Below are positions 1 to 8,058 of a DNA stretch of 33,383 nt, one piece after another. The stretch is from Candidatus Cryptobacteroides excrementavium. Its GTDB lineage: Bacteria > Bacteroidota > Bacteroidia > Bacteroidales > UBA932. The DNA is taken from NCBI GenBank assembly GCA_017695025.1, contig JADILX010000109.1, forward strand, positions 1 to 33,383. The letters are read 5' to 3'. The position numbers were made by a program, and so were the translations under genes. Under the pieces are notes generated by a model that was given only the letters and a program-made list of their open reading frames with translations, did no database searches and was not told where the DNA came from. Each line of letters opens with the position of its first letter. Position 1 is the stretch's first letter.

Positions 1-756
1 ATCATATCCTGGTATTTCAAGGATGACCTCGCCATGGCAATGCTGCCGGTACCGTCCGCAGGCCTTTCGGACGGGCAGCAGCCGTCTTCACCATCAGCAG
101 TATCGGCCGGGGCCCTTGTCCCCAATATGCGGATGCTGTATAATCCCCAGTTGCGCAGTTCCTACAATTTTGTCCCCGGCATCATGGGGCTTATCCTCAT
201 GCTCATCTGTTCCCTGATGACATCCGTCTCCATAGTCAGGGAAAAGGAGACCGGAAGCATGGAGGTTCTGCTCGTCTCACCGGTCAAGCCGATAAACATA
301 GTGCTGGCCAAGATGATACCTTATCTTGTCATCAGTTCGGCCGTGCTCATCATCATACTGATACTGACGATTTTCGTGCTGAAGGTGCCTGTAGCCGGAA
401 GTTTCTTCTGGATGATACTTGTGTCCCTGATATACATCATCCTTTCTCTAGGACTAGGGCTTTTCGTGTCCACTGTCGTCAAGACCCAGATCATTGCCAC
501 ACTCATCTGCGGAATGATATTCCTGGTCCCTGTGATGATGTTCAGCGGGATGCTCTATCCGATAGAGAGCATGCCCGTGCCGCTGCAGTGGTTCGCCCAG
601 ATAATCCCGGCTAAATGGTATATCGAAGCAATGCGGAAAATCATGATAGAAGGAGTCTCCGTGCGGTATGTGGCGACCGAGATACTTATACTGACCGGCA
701 TGGCGGCTGTCGTTTTCGCCGCTGCAGTGATCAAATTCAGGGACAGGCTGGACTAA
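1..756 (+). CDS. ABC-2 type transporter permease, 5' end missing
   Basis: This is the C-terminal part of an integral-membrane permease of the ABC-2 family (YhhJ/YbhR-like), which with an ATPase and usually an HlyD-type adaptor exports drugs or other hydrophobic compounds. From about position 130 the frame reads as the standard family core: an RMLYNPQL segment ending the periplasmic loop, a membrane helix, the cytoplasmic SIVREKETGSMEVLLVSP motif typical of these permeases, then four to five more hydrophobic helices and a short charged C-terminus. The gene is open at the window start, so its real start, first helix and most of the periplasmic loop are outside. The first ~125 bases do not read as a convincing family sequence in this frame. 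The stop is 15 bp before the next permease, which has a strong GGGAGG-type ribosome site, so the two are one operon. The ATPase and adaptor presumably lie upstream. Family assignment is secure; the substrate is unknown. Confidence 0.88.
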   Translation: MISWYFKDDLAMAMLPVPSAGLSDGQQPSSPSAVSAGALVPNMRMLYNPQLRSSYNFVPGIMGLILMLICSLMTSVSIVREKETGSMEVLLVSPVKPINIVLAKMIPYLVISSAVLIIILILTIFVLKVPVAGSFFWMILVSLIYIILSLGLGLFVSTVVKTQIIATLICGMIFLVPVMMFSGMLYPIESMPVPLQWFAQIIPAKWYIEAMRKIMIEGVSVRYVATEILILTGMAAVVFAAAVIKFRDRLD

Positions 757-771
757 AAGGGAGGTAGCGTC

Positions 772-1878
772 ATGTCATCATTCGGATATCTGTTCATAAA
801 GGAAACAAAGCAGTTTTTCGGCAACCCGTTCATGCCGTTTGTACTGGTGCTGCTTCCTGTGCTGCTGATGCTCCTTGTGCCGCTGGCGGCTAATATGGAA
901 GTGCGGGACGTCAGGCTGTCTGTAGTGGACCGTGACAGGTCATCGCTGTCAGTCCGGCTCACTGACCGTATTTCAAGGTCAGGATATTTTGTCCTGAAAT
1001 CAGTTGAAGATACCTACAGCGGTGCCATGGATGAACTCAGCCGCGGCAATATCGATATTATTCTCGAGATACCGGCCGGAGCAGAACGGGCTGTGACCAG
1101 AGGAGAAAGCGTAGAGATATTCATTGCCGCCAATGCTGTCAACAGCACAAAGGGCATGATGGGAGGGGGATACCTGTCGTCAATCGTCTCTGATTTTTCA
1201 TCTGAACTGGCTGCCGACGGAGGCGGCACGGTGTCTCTCCCTCTCAGGATAACACCGCAATACAAGTACAATCCACATCTGGAGTACAAACTGTTCATGG
1301 TCCCGGCCCTGATGATAGTGGTGATAATTCTGGTCGGAGGCTTCTTCCCGACAATGAGTATAGTAACTGAAAAAGAGAACGGTACGATTGAACAGATGAA
1401 CGTCTCTCCTGTCCGCAAACGGGACTTCATACTCTCAAAAGTAATATTCTATGGAATCCTGGGCATATTTGCATTTACCCTGGCCTATCTGATAGCGCAT
1501 TTCGTATATGGTCTCGCTCCACATGGCGGCCTTCTTGAGATCTATGTCAGCGCAATGATATTCCTTGTGTTCATGGGCGGCTTCGGGCTGATTATCTCCA
1601 ACTATTCGGACACCCTGCTGCAGTCTGTCTTCCTGATGCTGTTCTTTGTGCTGATATTCATGCTGATGAGCGGGATTTTCACGCCTGTCAGTTCTATGGA
1701 GACATGGTCCCAGTATGTCACTTATCTGCTTCCGACACGATATTTTGCAAATATTCTCCGAGCAGTATGCCTCAAAGGCACCGGATTTACGGATCTTGCC
1801 TTTGACTATATCATGCTGTCTGTCTTTGCCATCGTCATCAATATCATAGCAGTCGCCACTTACAGAAAACAGAACTGA
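772..1878 (+). CDS. ABC-2 type transporter permease
   Basis: This is a second, full-length (368 aa) ABC-2 permease, paired with the gene before it. It has one N-terminal membrane helix (about residues 22-42), a large extracytoplasmic domain (about 43-175), and then five hydrophobic helices. The cytoplasmic segment SIVTEKENGTIEQMNVSPV (about 203-221) is the hallmark of YhhJ/YhiP-type permeases and corresponds to the SIVREKETGSMEVL segment of the partner. The start is supported by AAGGGAGG 8-15 bases upstream, unusually Shine-Dalgarno-like for this group. The two permeases probably form a heterodimeric membrane core, as in HlyD-ATPase-permease-permease export clusters. Nothing shows the exported compound. 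Confidence 0.92.
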   Translation: MSSFGYLFIKETKQFFGNPFMPFVLVLLPVLLMLLVPLAANMEVRDVRLSVVDRDRSSLSVRLTDRISRSGYFVLKSVEDTYSGAMDELSRGNIDIILEIPAGAERAVTRGESVEIFIAANAVNSTKGMMGGGYLSSIVSDFSSELAADGGGTVSLPLRITPQYKYNPHLEYKLFMVPALMIVVIILVGGFFPTMSIVTEKENGTIEQMNVSPVRKRDFILSKVIFYGILGIFAFTLAYLIAHFVYGLAPHGGLLEIYVSAMIFLVFMGGFGLIISNYSDTLLQSVFLMLFFVLIFMLMSGIFTPVSSMETWSQYVTYLLPTRYFANILRAVCLKGTGFTDLAFDYIMLSVFAIVINIIAVATYRKQN

Positions 1879-1903
1879 GCGTCGTGTGAAGCGATTTTAT
1901 TCC

Positions 1904-1911
1904 TATATTTG
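1904..1911 (+). promoter_or_regulatory. Bacteroidetes -7 box candidate for the DMT permease
   Basis: TATATTTG fits the Bacteroidetes sigma-ABfr consensus TAnnTTTG exactly and lies 14 bases before the start codon, in the 47-bp gap after the ABC permeases. No good TTG is seen at the -33 position, so support rests on the -7 box and location only. Confidence 0.45.
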
Positions 1912-1925
1912 GCGAAAATCTGGAT

Positions 1926-2843
1926 ATGGGCAAATTCAAGGGAATATTATACGGGATGGCTACGTCAGTCACTTTCGGGCTGATACCACTGTTTACACTT
2001 CCTCTGATCGGAAAGGGGATGGAGTATGACTCGATACTTTTCTACAGGTTTCTCTTTGCATCGCTTGCTCTCGCTGCCGTGATGCTCATAAAGAGAGAGT
2101 CTTTCAGAATTGAGGCCAGGGATCTGCCAGTCTTTATCCTGCTCTCTGTATTCTATACATTTTCCTCGCTGTTTCTCTTGTGCGGCTACGGTTATATGGG
2201 GGCAGGTGTCGCGACGACATTGCATTTCACATATCCCGTCTTCGTCTCCCTCCTCATGTTCTTTATTTTCAGGGAAAAGACATCGTGGCTGACATGGTGT
2301 GCCATAGCGCTAGCCGTGTGCGGTGTGGCCCTGCTGTCCCTGCCTTCCACCGGGATGCGGGCCGACATCAGGGGGATTGTCATCGTACTGCTTTCAGCCG
2401 TGGCATACGGAAGTTATATCGTCGGGGTAAACAAGTCCCGCGTCCGTAGCATGAACAGCAGGAAACTTGCTTTCTACGTATTCGTCTTTACGACTCTTAT
2501 CTTTGCTGTAAAAGATGTCTGTACAGGCACCCTGCAACTGCCGCCTGACATGTCGTCCGTGGGCAATCTCATTCTTCTGGCTGTTCTTCCTACAGTGGTC
2601 TCCAATATTACGCTTGTACTTGCCGTACAGAATATTGGCGGCACATTGACTTCCGTACTCGGTGCCTTGGAGCCTCTGACTGCTGTCTGTATAGGTGCCC
2701 TTGTCTTCGGGGAGGATTTCACTCTGCGTGAAGGATTTGGAATCCTGCTTGTATTGACGGCAGTCACAGTCATAGTCCTGACAGGTACAATCCGGGGGGC
2801 TGTCAGCAAGGTATTCCGGAAGATCCGCCCGAGACATGCCTGA
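1926..2843 (+). CDS. EamA/DMT-family permease
   Basis: This 305-aa protein of the drug/metabolite transporter superfamily has two tandem EamA repeats, giving about ten membrane helices. The first repeat begins near residue 5 (LYGMATSVTFGLIPLFTLP) and the second near residue 145 (IRGIVIVLLSAVAYGSYIVGVN). Each repeat ends with the conserved pattern of a helix rich in Gly/Ala and Thr followed by a family-typical E-x-L/F-T segment (GALEPLTAVCIGALVFGE near 254-271). These proteins usually export amino acids or other small metabolites; the substrate here cannot be told. A -7 box stands just upstream. The stop is only 8 bp before the next reading frame, so it is probably co-transcribed with the glycoside hydrolase. 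Confidence 0.9.
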   Translation: MGKFKGILYGMATSVTFGLIPLFTLPLIGKGMEYDSILFYRFLFASLALAAVMLIKRESFRIEARDLPVFILLSVFYTFSSLFLLCGYGYMGAGVATTLHFTYPVFVSLLMFFIFREKTSWLTWCAIALAVCGVALLSLPSTGMRADIRGIVIVLLSAVAYGSYIVGVNKSRVRSMNSRKLAFYVFVFTTLIFAVKDVCTGTLQLPPDMSSVGNLILLAVLPTVVSNITLVLAVQNIGGTLTSVLGALEPLTAVCIGALVFGEDFTLREGFGILLVLTAVTVIVLTGTIRGAVSKVFRKIRPRHA

Positions 2844-2851
2844 CGGTATTC

Positions 2852-4195
2852 ATGCAGCACAGAACGAAAATAATGTATCGGTATATGAAAAGATTGTCTT
2901 ATGCTTTTTTTGCATTGGTTATGCTTATGACAGGATGTTCGGTAAATAATCACCGTGACCTCTTCTATGGCGTACGTGACGGGAAATTCACACGAAATGG
3001 CGAGAGCATCTGTTTCATCGGAGCCAACATGTGGTATGGTGCACTGCTGGCATCAGAGGGGGAATATGGTGACCGCCTGAGGCTCGCGGCCGAACTGGAT
3101 TCACTCAAGGCTATGGGTGTGACAAATCTCAGGGTGCTTGTAGGGGCAGAAGGACAGGAGGGGACGCCATACAAGATTGCTCCGGTCCTGCAGGAGACCC
3201 CTGGAGTATATGACGATACCTTGCTGCAGGGTCTCGATTATCTGATGGCTGAACTCGGGAAGCGTGACATGTCCGCGGTCCTGTATCTTAACAATACCTG
3301 GGAATGGTCTGGCGGATACGGGACTTATCTTGAATGGGCAGGGGCCGGAAGATCGCCTCTCCCGATACCCGACGGCTGGAAGGCGTTCAGCACGTTCGTC
3401 TCCCGTTTTATCACTGATGACAAGGCCAAGTCAATGTTCGCAGACCATGTAAGATATATCGTGTCGAGGACAAATACGGTGACAGGCATCCCGTACAGGG
3501 AAGATCCCGCTGTCTTTTCATGGCAGATATGCAACGAGCCGCGCTGTCTCTCTGCATCTGACAGTGTCAGGAATGTGTTCGCTGACTGGATATGGGAGAC
3601 AGCGGCATTGATAAAGTCGATTGATCCAAACCATATGGTCTCTACAGGCAGTGAAGGATATTATGGATGTGAAGCAGATCTCGGTCTTTTTGAGAAAGTG
3701 CATTCGTCTCCGGACATAGACTATCTGAATATCCATATCTGGCCGTACAACTGGAACTGGGTCGAAAAGGAGACATTGACTGACAGCATACAGACTGCTG
3801 TGAAGATGACTGACTGGTATATCGATATGCATCTTCCTGTTGCGGAAAGGCTCGGAAAGCCTGTTGTCATCGAAGAGTTCGGCTATCCGCGCGACGGGCT
3901 GGGATATTCAAAGGAGACTCCGGTGACGGCGCGTGACATCTATTATTCCCATGTCTTCAGCAGGCTTTCGCAATCTATAGAGAATGGCGGCATGGTTGCC
4001 GGCGTGAATTTCTGGGCATGGGGCGGACTGGCATCTCAGTCGGATGAAAAACTGTGGTGGAAGCCGGGTGATGACTATTGCGGAGATCCGGCGCAGGAAC
4101 CGCAGGGATTCTATTCAGTATATGCATCGGATACCTCTACCGTAAGAATCATCAGAAATGCCGTACGGAGTCTGGCGGCACCAGGGCAAAAATGA
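2852..4195 (+). CDS. Glycoside hydrolase family 5 lipoprotein (endo-mannanase-like)
   Basis: This is a secreted, lipid-anchored glycosidase with a (beta/alpha)8 GH5 fold. The signal peptide ends in the lipobox LMTG followed by Cys29, so it should be a lipoprotein of the cell envelope. Catalytic signatures are seen: ICNEPR with the acid/base Glu229, and VVIEEFG with the likely nucleophile Glu342. The spacing and the aromatic residues near them (NIHIWPYNW; FWAWGG near the end) resemble GH5 subfamily 7 beta-mannanases, but related specificities cannot be excluded. The listed start is the longest. ATG at 2885 (MKRLSYAFF...) gives a cleaner 17-residue signal peptide and is quite likely the real start. 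It follows the DMT permease by 8 bp and is convergent with the MFS gene 3 bp away. No SusC/SusD pair or other carbohydrate enzymes flank it. Confidence 0.88.
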   Translation: MQHRTKIMYRYMKRLSYAFFALVMLMTGCSVNNHRDLFYGVRDGKFTRNGESICFIGANMWYGALLASEGEYGDRLRLAAELDSLKAMGVTNLRVLVGAEGQEGTPYKIAPVLQETPGVYDDTLLQGLDYLMAELGKRDMSAVLYLNNTWEWSGGYGTYLEWAGAGRSPLPIPDGWKAFSTFVSRFITDDKAKSMFADHVRYIVSRTNTVTGIPYREDPAVFSWQICNEPRCLSASDSVRNVFADWIWETAALIKSIDPNHMVSTGSEGYYGCEADLGLFEKVHSSPDIDYLNIHIWPYNWNWVEKETLTDSIQTAVKMTDWYIDMHLPVAERLGKPVVIEEFGYPRDGLGYSKETPVTARDIYYSHVFSRLSQSIENGGMVAGVNFWAWGGLASQSDEKLWWKPGDDYCGDPAQEPQGFYSVYASDTSTVRIIRNAVRSLAAPGQK

Positions 4196-4198
4196 TTT

Positions 4199-5407
4199 TC
4201 AGGCAGCCTGTTTGCGGCGGAAGAAAAGCCTGCCGGGATGCAGTCCGGAAGCGGCGGCACGGGAGCATAGGCAGGACAGGAATGTGAAGATTACAAACAG
4301 GATTCCCGCTGACGTCATCATGTCTCCTGTCCCGACAAGAGGCGGCACTATGCCTCCGAAAGCATAGCATACTGTTCCGAGCATGGCTGATGCGACACCT
4401 GCATTGTCATGTCCGTTTTCCATCGCAAGTGCATTGGATGCAGTGAAAGACATCCCTGCCATCGACAGAAGGAGGAGCAGCAGAGACTCATATATCCAGA
4501 ACCCGCAGCCTGTCATCAGGGCACAGCAGATAAGTATTCCGCAGGCAAGCATACCGTCTCCTGACACTTTCAATGCTTTTTCCATCGACCTGAAACGGGC
4601 TGCCAGGGCAGAGGCTATCGCCATACCTACGGCATTTACCCCGAAGACGATACTGAACATCATCGGTGTTGTCCCGTAATGTTCCTGCATGATAAACGGG
4701 GCGGAGGCGACATTTATGAATATGACCGCCATTGTCAGCCCGTACTGGAGGGCGTATGCCATGAATCTCCTGTTGCGGAGCACATCTTTCAGACCTCCGA
4801 GCAGGGCCTCCCTGCTGTTTTTCTTCATCTTTGAGCCGGAAAGCGGTTCATGCATCCTGATGCTTCCGGCCAGGAGTACGGCACCGAGCAGCAGCAGGCA
4901 CCAGAAGATGCCTTTCCACCCGGCTATGGCAGCCGCAAATCCTCCCGCAATCGGGGCAGCAACAGTTGCAATGCCGTTTATGGCACCTATCAGGCCGAGC
5001 ATTGTGGCAAGTTCCTGTGCGGAATATTTGTCTGACGCTATTGAGCGGGACAGGACGACTCCGCCCGAACCGGCAAACCCCTGTATGAGCCTCATGGCAA
5101 TGAACTGTGATATGTTCCTTGCGAAAATGCACCCGACTGTCGATATGAGAAACAGGGACATTGCTATGATAAGAGGTTTTCTCCTTCCGTAGCGGTCACT
5201 TAACGGACCGAATACAATCTGTCCGGCGGCAAGCCCAGCCATGCTAGTAGTCAGTCCTAACTGTACCATGGCCGATGATGTCCTGAAATACCCGGTCATT
5301 TCCGGGAGGGTGGGGAGATACATGTCCATGACAAAAGGCCCGAAGGCGCTCAGCGTCCCCAGGAATATCAGCATGAACAGTTTCGAGTTGCGTCTTCTTA
5401 GTTTCAT
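4199..5407 (-). CDS. MFS drug-resistance transporter, Bcr/CflA type
   Basis: This 402-aa major facilitator has 12 predicted membrane helices and probably works as a proton-driven exporter. The opening helix has the Bcr/CflA signature MDMYLPTLPEM, and the loop between helices 2 and 3 has motif A, GPLSDRYGRRKPL (about residues 66-78). Helix 4-5 contains RLIQGFAGSGGVVLSRSIASD, as in bicyclomycin and chloramphenicol/florfenicol exporters of this subfamily. The C-terminus ends in a basic cytoplasmic tail (FFRRKQAA). It is divergent from trpS and convergent with the GH5 gene. A TAATTTTG promoter-like box is found 19 bases upstream. The substrate is not shown; resistance is family knowledge, not evidence from this window. 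Confidence 0.92.
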   Translation of the reverse strand: MKLRRRNSKLFMLIFLGTLSAFGPFVMDMYLPTLPEMTGYFRTSSAMVQLGLTTSMAGLAAGQIVFGPLSDRYGRRKPLIIAMSLFLISTVGCIFARNISQFIAMRLIQGFAGSGGVVLSRSIASDKYSAQELATMLGLIGAINGIATVAAPIAGGFAAAIAGWKGIFWCLLLLGAVLLAGSIRMHEPLSGSKMKKNSREALLGGLKDVLRNRRFMAYALQYGLTMAVIFINVASAPFIMQEHYGTTPMMFSIVFGVNAVGMAIASALAARFRSMEKALKVSGDGMLACGILICCALMTGCGFWIYESLLLLLLSMAGMSFTASNALAMENGHDNAGVASAMLGTVCYAFGGIVPPLVGTGDMMTSAGILFVIFTFLSCLCSRAAASGLHPGRLFFRRKQAA

Positions 5408-5425
5408 CCCTTAATTTTCCGGGCG

Positions 5426-5433
5426 CAAAATTA
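5426..5433 (-). promoter_or_regulatory. -7 box candidate for the MFS gene
   Basis: Read on the minus strand, TAATTTTG matches TAnnTTTG and ends 18 bases before the MFS start codon, implying a very short leader. No clear TTG is visible at the -33 distance. Confidence 0.4.
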
Positions 5434-5495
5434 TTCCATATATTCCGATACGGGCGTTTCTTAAAAAGTACAAAACATTTCATTTTCGGAACAAT

Positions 5496-5513
5496 CCGGG
5501 CAAATCAGCCCGG
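5496..5513. repeat. Perfect inverted repeat in the MFS/trpS divergent region
   Basis: CCGGGC and GCCCGG flank a 6-base spacer. No T-run follows on either strand, so it is not a standard terminator. It could be an operator or an RNA hairpin; by position it is about 75 bp behind the MFS promoter box and 85 bp before the trpS one. Confidence 0.45.
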
Positions 5514-5536
5514 CTTCTATGCCGTTTCCATGTTAT

Positions 5537-5563
5537 TTCATAGTATGAATAGAGCATGAATAG
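5537..5563. repeat. Palindrome plus helical-turn direct repeat upstream of trpS
   Basis: TTCATAGTATGAA (5537-5549) is a perfect odd palindrome. It overlaps the first of two identical ATGAATAG copies (5545-5552 and 5556-5563) whose starts are exactly 11 bp apart, about one helical turn. The copies sit 35-53 bp before the trpS -7 box, a place where regulator sites are common. Confidence 0.45.
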
Positions 5564-5597
5564 CCACGAAAACTTTTTTCGTGAACATTAAAAACCG

Positions 5598-5605
5598 TAT
5601 ATTTG
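5598..5605 (+). promoter_or_regulatory. -7 box of the trpS promoter
   Basis: TATATTTG matches TAnnTTTG and lies 20 bases before the ATG at 5626. It falls inside the GTG-started extension of the trpS frame, which argues that the extension is not translated. The -33 area is T-rich (a run of six T at 5574-5579) but has no clean TTG. Confidence 0.55.
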
Positions 5606-5625
5606 CGCAAAATTATGGATCGGAC

Positions 5626-6714
5626 ATGAAAAAGATAATACTTACCGGAGACCGTCCTACCGGGCGGCTTCATCTCGGACATTATGTTGGCTCCCTGAAA
5701 AGACGTGTCGAACTTCAGAATTCAGGGGAGTATGACAGGGTATTCATAATGATTGCAGATGCCCAGGCCCTGACTGATAATGCCGACAATCCGGAAAAGA
5801 TACGCCAGAACATTATCGAGGTGGCACTTGACTATCTTTCCTGCGGGATAGATCCTTCTAAAAGCACCATTTTCATCCAGTCGCAGATAGCCGAACTGTG
5901 CGAACTCTCGTTCTATTACATGAATCTGGTGACGGTCTCAAGGCTACAGCGCAACCCTACGGTCAAGTCGGAGATACAGATGCGCAATTTCGAGACAAGC
6001 ATACCGGTGGGGTTCTTTACCTATCCTATCAGCCAGGCATCGGACATCACCGCTTTCAGGGCGACCACTGTCCCTGCGGGTGAAGATCAGGAGCCGATGG
6101 TAGAGCAGACAAGGGAGATTGTACGCAAGTTCAATTCTGTCTACGGGGAGACACTGGTGGAGCCGGAGATTCTGCTGCCTGAGAACTGTTTCTGCCAGCG
6201 CCTGCCGGGCACCGACGGAAAGGCCAAGATGAGCAAGTCCCTGGGCAACTGCATCTATCTCTCGGATACGGCTGAAGATGTGCGCAAGAAAGTGATGGGC
6301 ATGTATACCGATCCGGGCCATATACGTGTAGAGGACCCGGGAAAGACAGAGGGCAATACGGTGTTCATCTATCTTGATGCATTCAGCCGGCCGGAACATT
6401 TTGCCGAATTCCTTCCCGACTATTCATCCCTTGATGAACTGAAGGAGCATTATCGCAGAGGAGGTCTCGGAGATGTGAAAGTAAAGAAGTTCCTCAATTC
6501 CATACTTCAGCAGGAACTTGAGCCTATCCGCCTCAGACGCAAGGAGTTCGAAAAGGATATACCAGAGGTCTACAGGATGCTTAAGACTGGTAGTGACGCT
6601 GCCCGCGAAGTGGCCGCGCAGACCCTGTCTGATGTCAGGAAGGCGATGCGCATCAACTATTTCGATGATACGGAACTGATTGCCTCTCAGGCTAAAAGGT
6701 TCAGGGCAGAATAG
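5626..6714 (+). CDS. trpS: Tryptophanyl-tRNA synthetase
   Basis: This class I aminoacyl-tRNA synthetase charges tRNA-Trp in the cytoplasm. The Rossmann-fold signature sequences are intact: the HIGH-type motif HLGH at residues 16-19 of a typical [20 protein letters not shown] start, and KMSKS at 201-205. [14 protein letters not shown] in the middle is the usual substrate-domain segment. The length of 362 aa is at the upper end of the normal bacterial range. The frame stays open upstream to a GTG at 5581, but the ATG at 5626 is preferred because the protein then starts like its relatives and because a -7 promoter box lies between the two. It is followed after 11 bp by an AraC-type gene, so the two are probably co-transcribed. 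Confidence 0.97.
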   Translation: MKKIILTGDRPTGRLHLGHYVGSLKRRVELQNSGEYDRVFIMIADAQALTDNADNPEKIRQNIIEVALDYLSCGIDPSKSTIFIQSQIAELCELSFYYMNLVTVSRLQRNPTVKSEIQMRNFETSIPVGFFTYPISQASDITAFRATTVPAGEDQEPMVEQTREIVRKFNSVYGETLVEPEILLPENCFCQRLPGTDGKAKMSKSLGNCIYLSDTAEDVRKKVMGMYTDPGHIRVEDPGKTEGNTVFIYLDAFSRPEHFAEFLPDYSSLDELKEHYRRGGLGDVKVKKFLNSILQQELEPIRLRRKEFEKDIPEVYRMLKTGSDAAREVAAQTLSDVRKAMRINYFDDTELIASQAKRFRAE

Positions 6715-6725
6715 ACATCCTGTAC

Positions 6726-7568
6726 ATGGAGTACATGCAGCCTGATACTGACCGTATACGGTATGTGGAGACTGACCTGTCATTTCTGGAGGGAAGTCCA
6801 CTGCATTTTGTCTGCGGGATATATCTGGTGTGCGTCAGGGGAGTGTGCGAGGTTTCCACAGGTGCAGAGACATTCCGCCTGTGTGACGAGACAGAACTGA
6901 TATTCCTGTCCGGGACTCTTCTCCAGCGGCTCTCCGCATCCCCTGATTTCAAGGCCAGGATGCTGCTGATTCCTAAAGATGTCTTCCTGAAGGCAATGCT
7001 GCCTATCGACACCCCATATCTGAACTATGCTGACAGCCATCCTTGCTATACGCACACCCCGGATGTCCGGAGCAGGATGACATGGAAACAGGTATGCGTA
7101 TGGATGGATGCGGCAAGAATGCTTTTTTCGGGGACATACAGGACACAGTACCCGGAACTTCTTGAATTTGACTATCTACAGGGGTTCCTTATATGGCTGT
7201 TCGGTACCATACCTGAAAAAATCGGAAGGGAACCGCATCTTACACGTCAGCAGCATATATGCCGGCAGTTTCTCCAGTTGATCAGGGAGTATGGGCAAAA
7301 AGAGCATTCAGCAGCGTTCTATGCCGGGAAACTCTGTATTTCCCCGCGTTATCTGCACAGGGCGTCCACTTCATGCCTTGGCGGGAAGTCGCCCAAACAG
7401 TTGATTGAGGGGCAACTGCTGGCTGAGGCAAAGGTTCTTCTGAATGACATGTCCCTTACAGTGACAGAGATAGCAGAACTGCTCCATTTCCCTGACCAGT
7501 CATATCTTACACGCTTCTTCAAGCGGCATACGGGTATGTCCCCACGACAGTACCGTCAAAAAAGATGA
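6726..7568 (+). CDS. AraC-family transcriptional regulator
   Basis: This 280-aa DNA-binding regulator has a C-terminal double helix-turn-helix domain (about residues 180-278). The second helix pair contains the classic run SLTVTEIAELLHF-PDQSYLTRFFKRHTGMSPRQYRQ, which is the AraC/XylS signature. The N-terminal ~150 residues are beta-rich and fit the cupin-like sensor half of this family, but I recognise no specific ligand type. The gene begins 11 bp after trpS with no promoter visible, so it likely shares the trpS transcript. In sensing regulators of this type the target is often a nearby efflux or catabolic gene, but nothing here identifies it. It is followed by the tmRNA gene. Confidence 0.93.
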   Translation: MEYMQPDTDRIRYVETDLSFLEGSPLHFVCGIYLVCVRGVCEVSTGAETFRLCDETELIFLSGTLLQRLSASPDFKARMLLIPKDVFLKAMLPIDTPYLNYADSHPCYTHTPDVRSRMTWKQVCVWMDAARMLFSGTYRTQYPELLEFDYLQGFLIWLFGTIPEKIGREPHLTRQQHICRQFLQLIREYGQKEHSAAFYAGKLCISPRYLHRASTSCLGGKSPKQLIEGQLLAEAKVLLNDMSLTVTEIAELLHFPDQSYLTRFFKRHTGMSPRQYRQKR

Positions 7569-7626
7569 CCCAGGATGAAACATTTCCGCTTTCTGGATGT
7601 ATAATATAAATAGACAAATCGACAAT

Positions 7627-8022
7627 GGGGATGTTCTGGTTTTGACAGCGCATGACATTGGACGGTAAGCACGCCGGGCGTCGGAGACTTGCCCGTTAAT
7701 CTCAGTTTCCAGACAATTAGTTGGCAACAACAATTACGCACTCGCTGCCTAATCTGCCAAGCAGTTTAGCTTAATCGGTGCCGCCAAGGCTGCGGCTCCG
7801 ACGAGTATCCCTCCGGGCTTCAGGCCGGTCATGTCCGGAATATGGGGTATCATCCAGACCGGATGCACAGGAGGACTCCTTTAAATCCTGCCAAGACATA
7901 AAGGATAAGCACATGATAGCCTGTCTCCCGGCAGTCATGTGACGACAACCAAAGAGAGACTAAGCGTGTAGAAAGCTGCCTGGTGCGGCGTTTGGACGGC
8001 GGTTCGAGTCCGCCCATCTCCA
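7627..8022 (+). ncRNA. ssrA: Transfer-messenger RNA (tmRNA)
   Basis: This RNA, with SmpB, rescues stalled ribosomes and tags the unfinished protein for proteolysis. The tRNA-like part is complete: 5' GGGGATG (7627-7633) pairs with CATCTCC (8015-8021), discriminator A8022, and a T arm GGCGG-TTCGAGT-CCGCC (7999-8014 region). The 3' CCA is not encoded. The tag frame starts at GGC 7723 and reads GNNNYALAA, then TAA at 7750-7752, giving the ALAA end recognised by ClpXP-type proteases. The sequence between tag and tRNA-like 3' half would hold the pseudoknots. A TATAAT-like run is seen at 7600-7605. No protein gene overlaps this stretch; the 58 bp before it and 36 bp after it hold nothing else I recognise. 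Confidence 0.97.
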
Positions 8023-8058
8023 CACAATTGAGTCCATACGCGGACGTGTCTGCCTATA

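Noticed and set aside
5581..5625. GTG-started N-terminal extension of trpS
   Set aside because: A TATATTTG promoter box lies inside it, and homologues start at the ATG at 5626.
7600..7605. TATAAT before the tmRNA as a sigma-70 type -10 box
   Set aside because: Bacteroidetes promoters normally use TAnnTTTG, the spacing to the mature end is not informative because the 5' end is processed, and no -35/-33 element is visible.
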